A stretch of DNA of 64,000 nucleotides from Acidimicrobiales bacterium. GTDB lineage: Bacteria; Actinomycetota; Acidimicrobiia; Acidimicrobiales; SKKL01. The notes under the pieces were generated by a model. The model made no database searches. It saw nothing but the letters and a program-made list of their open reading frames with translations, and was not told the origin of the DNA. The stretch lies in contig JAXHLR010000005.1 in NCBI GenBank assembly GCA_034521975.1, positions 1-64,000 on the forward strand, in the 5' to 3' direction. Within the stretch, counting starts at the first letter, position 1; each line of letters opens with the position of its first letter. Positions 34,838-42,089 of the stretch are shown here, piece after piece. The translations under genes and the position numbers were made by a program.

Positions 34838-36178
34838 GTGACCAACCCCACCGGGACCACTCGGGCCGACGACGGGCTCTCCGCGACCGAGCGTGAGGCC
34901 GAGCTGCCGGCGGAGGCACCTTCTGAGGGTCCCGGGCGCCGCCGGGTGGCCAGGTTGCGCACCTTCGACTCGCTCAAGATCCCGATCTTTCGCGACTTCT
35001 TCCTGTCGATGCTCGGCCACATGGCCTCGCAGAACATGCAGATGGTGGTGCGCTCGTACCTGGCGTACCTGCTCACCGGCTCCTACGCCGCCGTCGGCAC
35101 GATCGCCATCGCCAGTGCCATGCCGGGTATCGCCCTGGCGATGGTGGGCGGCGCCATCGCCGACCGGGTGCCGCGCCGCAAGATCGTCGTCCAGGCCGGC
35201 CAGTTCGTCAACGCGCTCAACGCCATGGCGGTGGGGCTGCTGCTCTTCACCGACGCGCTCACCTTCCAGCTCCTGCTGGTCACCGCCGTGGTGCAGGGCA
35301 CCTCGATGGCGCTGATGATGCCCTCCCGCCAGGCGCTGCTCCCGTCGCTGGTGCCCGGTCAACAGCTCATGAACGCGGTGGCGCTCAACGCGGCGGGGAT
35401 GAACACCATGCGCCTGCTGGCGCCGGCGCTCGGCGGGTTCATCTTCGAGTCGGTGGGTGCCGCGTGGGTCTACTTCCTGATGTCGGGGCTCTACCTCTTC
35501 GCCAGCCTGTTCCTGTTGCGCGTTCCCGAGACCTCGCGCGAGACGACCTCGGCGGGAAGCGTGAAGGGCGAGGTGCGTGCCGGGCTGCGCAACATCCGTG
35601 GGGGGCTGGCCTACATCCTCCACAGCCCGGTCATCGGGCCGCTCATGGGAATCAACGTGCTGGTGGTCATCACCGCCATGCCCTACATGTTCCTGCTCGG
35701 CGGCTACGTCCAGGACGTCCTCGACGCCGGTGCCGACTCGCAGGGCCTGCTGCTCAGCATCAGTGGGCTCGGGTCGCTGGTCGGGAGCCTGGTGATCGCC
35801 TCGTTGCGGCCCCAACGGAGGGGCACGATCTACCTCGTCGGCTCGGCGTTCCAGGGCCTCATGCTGTTCCTCGCCTTCACGATCTCCACCGACATGTGGA
35901 TCATCGCCGGGTTCTTCCTCCTGATGGGCCTCGGCCAGGCCGCTCGCCAGTCGCTGTCCAACGTGCTGGTCCAGAGCTATGTCGAAGAGGAGTACCGCGG
36001 TCGGGTGATGAGCGTCTACATGCTCCAGTTCAACCTGGCTCAGCTCGGGGCGTTCCTCACCGGGGTGCTCGCCGCCTTCGTCGGACCGCGAGTGGCGCTC
36101 GGCGGGACCTCGCTCGCGCTCGTGCTGCTCGCGCTCGGCACGCTGGCCTTCGTGCCCCGGCTCCGCAACCTCGACTGA
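34838..36178 (+). CDS. MFS exporter
   Basis: A 446-aa major facilitator protein with about 12 membrane helices. FRDFFLSMLGHMASQNMQMVVRSYLAYLLTGS starts helix 1, and GGAIADRVPRRKIVV is the loop 2-3 signature; the pattern fits the Tap/EntS-like drug or siderophore exporters of actinobacteria. A charged 45-residue N-terminus precedes helix 1. The GTG start has only a weak ribosome binding site. It follows the CocE-type gene by 119 bases and may export the product or take part in the same pathway; it ends 3 bases from the convergent dehydrogenase gene. Confidence 0.87.
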   Translation: MTNPTGTTRADDGLSATEREAELPAEAPSEGPGRRRVARLRTFDSLKIPIFRDFFLSMLGHMASQNMQMVVRSYLAYLLTGSYAAVGTIAIASAMPGIALAMVGGAIADRVPRRKIVVQAGQFVNALNAMAVGLLLFTDALTFQLLLVTAVVQGTSMALMMPSRQALLPSLVPGQQLMNAVALNAAGMNTMRLLAPALGGFIFESVGAAWVYFLMSGLYLFASLFLLRVPETSRETTSAGSVKGEVRAGLRNIRGGLAYILHSPVIGPLMGINVLVVITAMPYMFLLGGYVQDVLDAGADSQGLLLSISGLGSLVGSLVIASLRPQRRGTIYLVGSAFQGLMLFLAFTISTDMWIIAGFFLLMGLGQAARQSLSNVLVQSYVEEEYRGRVMSVYMLQFNLAQLGAFLTGVLAAFVGPRVALGGTSLALVLLALGTLAFVPRLRNLD

Positions 36179-36181
36179 CGA

Positions 36182-37240
36182 TCAAGCGTCGAGCCGGGTG
36201 ATGATCTCGTCGACGACCTCGCTGGTCGAGGCACTGCCGCCGAGGTCGTTGGTGCGGATCCCGTCGGCTGCCGCTCCGAACGCGGCGTCCTGGATGGCCT
36301 TGGCGGCCGGCGCCGCGTCGCCGTGGCCCATGCGCGAGGCGTAGTCGACCACGGCGGAGCAGGCGAGCACCATCGCCAGCGGGTTGGCGATGTTGCGCCC
36401 CATGAGAGTGGGAGCGGTGCCGTGGGGTGCCTCGGCCATGGCCACCGACGGACGCAGGTCGTCGTCGAGGGCGAGCAGGATCGACTCGGCCCCGGCGATG
36501 GATCCGAACAGGGCCAGGACGAGGTCGGAGAGGCAGTCGCCGTCGCGGTTGAGCGTGGGCATGACCACCGGAGCTTCGACCGATTCGTTGATGAACCCCG
36601 CGTACGCGGCGTCGATCAGCATGGGGCGGTAGAGGACCTCGGGGTGTCGCTCGGCAGCCGCGTCGAGTTCCTCTTTCAACATGCCCTCGTACACGGGGGA
36701 CACGGTCCACTTGGGGCCCCCGTAGACGACACCGCCGATCGACGCCGCCTCGACGAAGGAGTACTCGGCCACGTCACGGCAGACGCCTCGTTCGATCCGT
36801 TCGACCCGAAGCGCTTCCTCGCCCTTGCTGCCGGGCTCGCCACGCCGCTCCTCGGCGGCGCCGTAGGCGTCACCGACGGCCATCCGCACCACGACGATGG
36901 GGTTGACGATGGGGGCGAGGGGAGCGACGCCGGGGATGCGACGCCCGCTGCGGACGATGACCGATCCGTCGACCGCCTCACGCAGGATGCGGTTGGGCGA
37001 GCCGACATCGTCGGCTCCGACGGGGGTGATGGTGGCGGCCTTGACGCCAAGACCGGTGTCGCGCATGGCGGCCGCCGCCTCGTGCACGACCGCGTTGTCG
37101 GTGCGACGTCGGTTCTCGAGAGAGAGGTCGAAGTGGTGCAGGTTGATGGGCAGGCCCAGCAGGTCCGGGTCCAACACCCTCAACGCCTCGACGAGCAGCT
37201 CCTGGCCGGTCTCGTCGCCGTCACACACCACCACGTCCAT
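36182..37240 (-). CDS. Isocitrate/isopropylmalate dehydrogenase-family enzyme
   Basis: A 352-aa beta-decarboxylating dehydrogenase. DGDETGQELLVEAL is the N-terminal loop, NRRRTDNAVVHEAAAAMRDTGLGVKAATITP contains the substrate-contact region, and LNRDGDCLSDLVLALFGSIAGAESI carries the metal-binding aspartates, followed by EAPHGTAPTLMGRNIANPLAM, the cofactor site. The shape is that of NAD(P)-dependent isocitrate dehydrogenase; isopropylmalate or tartrate are alternatives. ATG 37240 is chosen because AGGAG lies 9 bases before it; the frame is open 41 codons further upstream. Confidence 0.85.
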   Translation of the reverse strand: MDVVVCDGDETGQELLVEALRVLDPDLLGLPINLHHFDLSLENRRRTDNAVVHEAAAAMRDTGLGVKAATITPVGADDVGSPNRILREAVDGSVIVRSGRRIPGVAPLAPIVNPIVVVRMAVGDAYGAAEERRGEPGSKGEEALRVERIERGVCRDVAEYSFVEAASIGGVVYGGPKWTVSPVYEGMLKEELDAAAERHPEVLYRPMLIDAAYAGFINESVEAPVVMPTLNRDGDCLSDLVLALFGSIAGAESILLALDDDLRPSVAMAEAPHGTAPTLMGRNIANPLAMVLACSAVVDYASRMGHGDAAPAAKAIQDAAFGAAADGIRTNDLGGSASTSEVVDEIITRLDA

Positions 37241-37366
37241 CTGGGTCAGCTCCTGTTCGTCGGGCGTGTGCCGCTCGGAGCACACGCGCCTCACGCTACC
37301 GACAGTCCGAGCATCGTCTCCATTGCGGAGTCTCAAGTTCACCCCGACGATGGCGATGGACACACG

Positions 37367-37983
37367 ATGAGAGCGGCGAGGGTTCTGACGGCGATGATCG
37401 TGTCCGCGGTGACGCTGGCATCAGCGATGCCGACCTCGGCCCCGCGGGGAGTGGCGCGCCCTACGGGATCCCGTACGCGGTGGTCGATCGCAGCTTCCCG
37501 CGCGTGGACCCCGACTTCACCTTCGAACGCCTTGCGCCCCCGCGGGTGGACCTCGGCTGACGCCGCTGGCCTGCCGATCCTCCCCGGGCTCCTTCGACTC
37601 GACGAGGTGAGGTCGGGCCGGATCGACCACGCCTTGCGGATCACCGCGTCGCGAACGGACCGCAGCTTCCTGTGGCCGGCGCGGCACGGAGCGGTCGTGG
37701 CCGACAACGGGTCGAACTGGTTCGTGACCGGATCGGCCGACGAGGGTTGGGATCCACAGATGATTCGCGAGCTGAAGACGATCCCCGCCGGCTGGTTCGA
37801 GGCGGTGGACGTGTCTCCGTTGATGGTGCATCCGGCTCGCCGTGTTCGGGCGCGAACCCGATGCCGGTGGCCTCGTCTACTGGGGCGGCCAGCTCGCGTC
37901 CGGCCGTGGCCAAGGGCGGCTGACCCGAGCCGCCTCGCTGGTGGTCGACCGGGTCTGGCCCTACCCTCGACGGTGGGGCACGA
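37367..37983 (+). pseudogene. Frameshifted remains of secreted DUF4214-type protein gene(s)
   Basis: Pieces of protein-like sequence are scattered over the frames. A signal peptide starts at 37367 (VLTAMIVSAVTLASAMPTSA). Another frame reads YGIPYAVVDRSFPRVDPDF near 37460-37560. The first frame resumes with ILPGLLRLDEV, HGAVVADNGSNWFVTGSADEG and LKTIPAGWFEAVDV (37560-37836). A third reads VFGREPDAGGLVYWGGQL (37842-37900), a DUF4214-type motif like those in the intact protein at 58.6-60.5 kb. At least three frame breaks are needed, so this is gene decay, possibly of two genes. Confidence 0.65.
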
Positions 37984-38007
37984 GCCCGACCTCGAAAGGA
38001 GAAGCTC

Positions 38008-38475
38008 ATGGCTGGACTTCATCTCGGTGAGCTGTCGATCACCTCGCCGGCGTTCGAACACGGGTCACCGATCCCCGATCGCTACACGGTCAACGGCGAG
38101 GACGTCTCGCCCGAGCTGGCCTGGACGAAGGTGCCCGAGGGCACCGCACAGTTCGCGCTGGTGTGCCACGATCCCGACGCCCCGCTCACCGACGGGTTCA
38201 CCCACTGGGTCGCCTACGGCATCCCTGGCGATGCCACCGGCATCCCCGAGGGTGGAGGCGGTGCGTTCACCGAAGGGGTCAACAACTTCGGCAACCAGGG
38301 CTATGGCGGTCCGGCGCCTCCCCCGGGGCACGGCATCCACCACTACTACTTCCACCTCTACGCGCTCAGCGGCGAGGTCGACGCCCAGCCGGGTCTGACG
38401 AGAGCGGATCTGCTGGCCAAGATCGATCCGTTGATCCTCGAGCAAGCCCGCATCGTGGGTACCTACAGCCGCTGA
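38008..38475 (+). CDS. YbhB/YbcL-type PEBP-like protein
   Basis: A 155-aa phosphatidylethanolamine-binding-like protein. Conserved elements: NGEDVSPELAWTKVPEGTAQFALVCHDPDAP (ligand-pocket DPDAP), THWVAYGIP, a GxNxFGxxGYGGPAPPPGHGIHHYYFHLYAL core, and the C-terminal LLAKIDPLILEQARIVGTY. Bacterial members have no agreed function; kinase regulation is proposed for eukaryotic relatives. AAAGGAGAAG lies just upstream of the ATG. A strong hairpin follows directly after the stop. Confidence 0.93.
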   Translation: MAGLHLGELSITSPAFEHGSPIPDRYTVNGEDVSPELAWTKVPEGTAQFALVCHDPDAPLTDGFTHWVAYGIPGDATGIPEGGGGAFTEGVNNFGNQGYGGPAPPPGHGIHHYYFHLYALSGEVDAQPGLTRADLLAKIDPLILEQARIVGTYSR

Positions 38476-38502
38476 CGGGTCGGTCGGTCGCGACCGACCC
38501 GT
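38475..38502 (+). terminator. Intrinsic-type terminator after the PEBP gene
   Basis: A perfect 12-bp inverted repeat (arms 38475-38486 and 38491-38502, loop GTCG) begins at the last base of the stop codon and is followed by CCTGTTTG, a short T-rich stretch. It separates the PEBP gene from the repair operon starting at 38541. Confidence 0.7.
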
Positions 38503-38540
38503 CCTGTTTGCGGGGACGATCCGGAGGGTATGTCCACCGG

Positions 38541-39212
38541 GTGACAGCGCACCGTGCACCGACTGAGGAACGGGTTGTCGATGCGCTCCTCTCGCGTCAC
38601 GGCCGGACCTTCGCCGCCGAGGCCGGCATCCGGCTGGGACGCAACACTCCGGCACCGCTGTTCCAGCTGCTGTGCCTCTCGCTGCTGGTCAGCGCCCGGA
38701 TCAGCGCAGGGATCGCGGTGGCGGCGACACGGGCGCTCTTCGATGCCGGTTGGACCACCGCTGACAAGATGGCGGAGGCCACCTGGGAGGAGCGCACACG
38801 GGTCCTGAACCGGTCCGGGTACGCCCGCTATGACGAGAGCACCTCGGCCTACCTCGCCAGCACCGCGAGCCTGGTGGTCGAGCGGTACCGGGGCGACCTG
38901 CGTCGAATGCGGGTCGAGGCCGACGGTGATCTCGACCGCCTCCGTAGCCGGCTCACCGACTGCAAGGGGATCGGGGGCGTCGGCGCCGACGTGTTCGTCC
39001 GCGAGGTCCAGGCCGTGTGGCTCGAGTACGTCCCCTTCGTCGACGACCGCACGCTCGGTGTCGCCGCGACGCTCGGGCTTCCCTCGTCCGCGGCGGGCCT
39101 GCGGGTCACAGTCGATGACGTCGGCACCTTCGCGCGCTTGGTGGCGGCGTTGGTCCGCACCGGCCTGGAACGGGACCAGGAAGCCATCCTCGAGGAAGCG
39201 GGTATGCGATGA
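38541..39212 (+). CDS. HhH-GPD DNA glycosylase-like protein
   Basis: A 223-aa endonuclease III-like protein. PLFQLLCLSLLVSARISAGIAVAATRALFDAGWTTADKMAEA matches the N-terminal helical half of the HhH-GPD fold. The hairpin LTDCKGIGGVGADVFVREVQ and the VDDRTLGVAATLGLP segment with an Asp in the catalytic region follow. It lacks the C-terminal Fe-S cysteines. The usual catalytic Lys of Nth (G-V-G-x-K) is replaced (GVGADVF), so it may be a monofunctional glycosylase or inactive. The GTG start is followed by overlaps (ATGA) into the LigD-type genes, so it belongs to a repair operon. Confidence 0.75.
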   Translation: MTAHRAPTEERVVDALLSRHGRTFAAEAGIRLGRNTPAPLFQLLCLSLLVSARISAGIAVAATRALFDAGWTTADKMAEATWEERTRVLNRSGYARYDESTSAYLASTASLVVERYRGDLRRMRVEADGDLDRLRSRLTDCKGIGGVGADVFVREVQAVWLEYVPFVDDRTLGVAATLGLPSSAAGLRVTVDDVGTFARLVAALVRTGLERDQEAILEEAGMR

Positions 39213-39817
39213 ACGACCGCCTCGAGGAGTATCGGTCGAAGCGCGACCTCCACCGCACCGCTGAGCCCGCGGGCGGCCACCCTTCCCCACGGTCGGGGGA
39301 TCCACGGTTCGTGATCCAGCACCACCGGGCCTCGTCCGAGCACTACGACCTCCGTCTCGAGATCGACGGTGTGCTGGTGTCGTGGGCGGTGCCGAAGGGG
39401 CCATCGACCGATCCCCGCGAGCGGCGGCTGGCGGTCCGCACCGAGGATCACCCGATCGACTACCTCGACTTCGAGGGCACCATCCCCGCTGACGAGTACG
39501 GGGGTGGATCGGTGATCGTGTGGGACATCGGGACCTGGCAGAACCTCACGACCGACGATGACGAGCCGGTCGCGCCCGCCGATGCGGTCGACCAGGGTCA
39601 CCTCAGCTTCAACATCGACGGGGAGAAGCTGTCGGGTGGCTACACGCTCCAGCGCGTCGGCGACGATTGGTTGCTGATCAAGCACGACGACGGCGAGGCA
39701 GATGCTCGCCGCCGGCCGACCTCAACCCAGCCCGAGTCGGTCATCACCGGCGACACGGTCGATGAGGTGGCCGCAACCGCTTCCGACCGGGACCCCTCGG
39801 GCGTCGACGAGCCATGA
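39209..39817 (+). CDS. ligD: LigD 3'-phosphoesterase domain protein (stand-alone)
   Basis: A 202-aa protein equal to the LigD phosphoesterase module, which trims 3' ends during non-homologous end joining. FVIQHHRASSEHYDLRLEIDGVLVSWAVPKGPS contains the conserved H...D-x-R-L catalytic residues and the W-A-V-P-K-G-P motif; EGTIPADEYGGGSVIVWD contributes the second His/Tyr-type site. The C-terminal 50 residues are low complexity. In many actinobacteria this domain is part of one large LigD; here it is separate and overlaps the ligase gene by 4 bases. Confidence 0.92.
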   Translation: MNDRLEEYRSKRDLHRTAEPAGGHPSPRSGDPRFVIQHHRASSEHYDLRLEIDGVLVSWAVPKGPSTDPRERRLAVRTEDHPIDYLDFEGTIPADEYGGGSVIVWDIGTWQNLTTDDDEPVAPADAVDQGHLSFNIDGEKLSGGYTLQRVGDDWLLIKHDDGEADARRRPTSTQPESVITGDTVDEVAATASDRDPSGVDEP

Positions 39818-40767
39818 CCCGCCCGTCGTTCCGCTCGCCGATGTTGGCGACCCTCGTCGAGGATCCGGTCGAGGGCGAGGAGTGGATCTTCGAGCGCAAG
39901 CTCGACGGGATCCGGTTGATCGTGGTGCGCGACGGTCCGACGCTGCGCCTGTTCACCCGAAACCACCTCGACCACACCGACCGGTATCCCGACCTGCACG
40001 AAGTCCTCACCGACCAGCCCAGCGACCGGTACGTCCTCGATGGTGAGGTCGTGGCCTTCGACGGAAACCGGACGAGTTTCGCCAGGCTCCAGCGCCGCAG
40101 CGGCAGGGCCGGTCCCGAGGACGCGGGCAGAAGCCTCCCCGCAGTGAAGCTCTACGTGTTCGACCTGTTGCACCTCGACGGCGAGGATCGGGATCGACTC
40201 CCGCTGCGCGAGCGCAAGTCCATGCTGCGCCGAACGTTCGACTTCGCCGATCCGTTGCGCTTCTGTCCCCACCGCAACTCGGTCGGACCGGCGTTGCTGG
40301 AGCAGGCGTGTGAGGCGGGGTGGGAGGGGCTGATCGCCAAGCGGGCATCTTCGACCTACCGGTCGGGGCGGAGCCGTGACTGGCTGAAGCTCAAGTGCGT
40401 AGCCCGCCAGGAGATGGTGATCGGCGGGTTCACCGAGCCGACGGGTAGCCGCTCTCGGTTCGGTGCGCTACTGGTCGGCTACCACGACGGCGGCAAGCTC
40501 ATCGATGCCGGCCGGGTGGGCACCGGCTTCGACGAATCGATGCTGGCGGAGCTGGGTGATCTGCTCGCAGAGCGGGAACGGGACGATCCTCCCTTCGACG
40601 ACCCGCCCGATGGTCGCGATGTTCACTGGGTGGAGCCCGACCTGGTGTGCGAGGTCGGGTTCACGGAGTGGACCCGAGACGGCCGGCTGCGACATCCACG
40701 GTTCCTCGGCCTGCGCGAGGACAAGGACCCGGCCGAGGTCGTACGTGAGCAGGTCGGGGCGCGATGA
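39814..40767 (+). CDS. ligD: ATP-dependent DNA ligase, LigD ligase domain
   Basis: A 317-aa DNA ligase. The adenylated Lys lies in ERKLDGIR (motif I, residues about 27-34); VLDGEVVAFDG is motif III; VKLYVFDLLHLDGED, EAGWEGLIAKRASSTYRSGRSRDWLKLKC (motifs IV and V) and an OB domain (VIGGFTEPTGSRSRFGALLVGY) follow. It seals breaks in NHEJ together with Ku, but neither ku nor the LigD polymerase domain is in the window. The last 107 bases overlap, antisense, the end of the ACR3 frame. Confidence 0.94.
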   Translation: MTRPSFRSPMLATLVEDPVEGEEWIFERKLDGIRLIVVRDGPTLRLFTRNHLDHTDRYPDLHEVLTDQPSDRYVLDGEVVAFDGNRTSFARLQRRSGRAGPEDAGRSLPAVKLYVFDLLHLDGEDRDRLPLRERKSMLRRTFDFADPLRFCPHRNSVGPALLEQACEAGWEGLIAKRASSTYRSGRSRDWLKLKCVARQEMVIGGFTEPTGSRSRFGALLVGYHDGGKLIDAGRVGTGFDESMLAELGDLLAERERDDPPFDDPPDGRDVHWVEPDLVCEVGFTEWTRDGRLRHPRFLGLREDKDPAEVVREQVGAR

Positions 40768-41902
40768 GGCCCGCGCCGAGCCGTGCTGTTGCAACGTCGC
40801 ACCCGCCGCTCAGGCGCGCACGTCCTGGCCGAGGATAGAAGCGGCGGCGCGCCCAGAGCGCGACATAGACCAACCCCACCAGGACCGGCACCTCGATGAG
40901 GGGACCCACGACGCCGGCCAGTGCCTGACCCGACGACACTCCGAACACCCCGATTGCCACGGCGATGGCCAGCTCGAAGTTGTTGCCGGCGGCGGTGAAG
41001 GCGATGGAGGTGTTGCGGTCGTAGGGGAAGCCGAGCCGGTAGCCGGCATAGAACGCACCGGTCCACATGATGGCGAAATAGAGGATGAGCGGCAGGGCGA
41101 TCCGGGCGACGTCGAAGGGGCCGTCGGTGATCCGCTCGCCCTGGAGGGCGAACAGGACGACGATGGTGAACAGCAGACCCCACAGCGCCACCGGTGCGAT
41201 GCGGGGAATGAACCGCTCTTCGTACCAGGTGATGCCCTTGGCGCGCTCTCCGAAGGTCCTGGTCAGGAACCCGGCGAGCAACGGGATGCCCAGGAAGATG
41301 AGCACCGACTTGGTGATCTCCCAGATGGTGACGTCGATGCCGTTGGAGTCCAGTCCCAGCCAACCGGGCAGCAGCTCGAGGTAGAAGTAGCCGAGGACCG
41401 AGTAGGCGGCGATCTGGAAGATGGAGTTGATGGCCACCAGCACCGCTCCGAGCTCGCGGTTGCCGTAGGCGAGGTCGTTCCAGATGAGGACCATCGCGAT
41501 GCAACGGGCGAGGCCGACGATGATGAGGCCGGTGCGGTACTCGGGCAGGTCGGGCAGCAGCAGCCAGGCAAGGGTGAACATCAGGGCCGGGCCGATCAGC
41601 CAGTTCAGCACGAGCGACATCGTGAGGGATCGCCGGTCGATGACGGTGCTGATGGACCGGTACCGCACCTTGGCCAACACGGGGTACATCATCGCCAGTA
41701 GACCGATGGCGATCGGCAGCGAGACGGTGTCGATCTTGACGCGGTCGAGGGTGTCGTCGAGCCCGGTGAACATCTTCCCGAGCACGATCCCCGACACCAT
41801 CGCGAGGCCGATCCAGACCGGCAGGAAGCGGTCGAGCTTCGACAGCCGGCCCACGATCGCGGCGTCAGGTTGCGCGGCGTCGGGTTGCGCGGTGTCGGTC
41901 AC
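40661..41902 (-). CDS. acr3: ACR3 arsenite efflux carrier
   Basis: A membrane protein of about 413 aa with 10 helices that extrudes As(III). Diagnostic is GLARCIAMVLIWNDLAYGNRELGAVLVAINSI with the essential Cys, and IAFTAAGNNFELAIAVAIGVFGV in helix 9. The GTG at 41902 has GGAG 8 bases upstream; an ATG at 41926, inside the shared ars element, would suit a leaderless message. The normal end lies near WARRRFYP, but no stop occurs there, so the frame runs about 55 low-complexity residues into the ligD gene on the other strand. It may pair with the arsA ATPase encoded at 22.6-24.4 kb. Confidence 0.92.
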   Translation of the reverse strand: MTDTAQPDAAQPDAAIVGRLSKLDRFLPVWIGLAMVSGIVLGKMFTGLDDTLDRVKIDTVSLPIAIGLLAMMYPVLAKVRYRSISTVIDRRSLTMSLVLNWLIGPALMFTLAWLLLPDLPEYRTGLIIVGLARCIAMVLIWNDLAYGNRELGAVLVAINSIFQIAAYSVLGYFYLELLPGWLGLDSNGIDVTIWEITKSVLIFLGIPLLAGFLTRTFGERAKGITWYEERFIPRIAPVALWGLLFTIVVLFALQGERITDGPFDVARIALPLILYFAIMWTGAFYAGYRLGFPYDRNTSIAFTAAGNNFELAIAVAIGVFGVSSGQALAGVVGPLIEVPVLVGLVYVALWARRRFYPRPGRARLSGGCDVATARLGAGLIAPRPAHVRPRPGPCPRAGRGTVDVAAGRLGSTP

Positions 41903-41923
41903 TGAGGAATCTCCGTTGATCGT

Positions 41924-41942
41924 CATTCGACGATGAACGATA
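41924..41942 (-). promoter_or_regulatory. Probable ArsR operator before acr3
   Basis: On the minus strand this reads TATCGTTCATCGTCGAATG, identical over 19 bases to 21505-21523 at arsR. It contains a TATCGT -10-like box and ends with an ATG in the acr3 frame. A chance 19-base match in the same functional position is very unlikely, so both sites probably bind the same ArsR. Confidence 0.8.
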
Positions 41943-42089
41943 CCACGGGTGGTGGGGCACACGTGCAGCGGCTGGAACACAGAATAGGAGGCGCCCGCGG
42001 CAGGTTGGTGATCGGACGAACTCGCCGCCTCCACCGGTACGGTTGGGCGGGCGAGAGGCAGCGAACTGGCGAGCCCGGGAGACGGTCAT

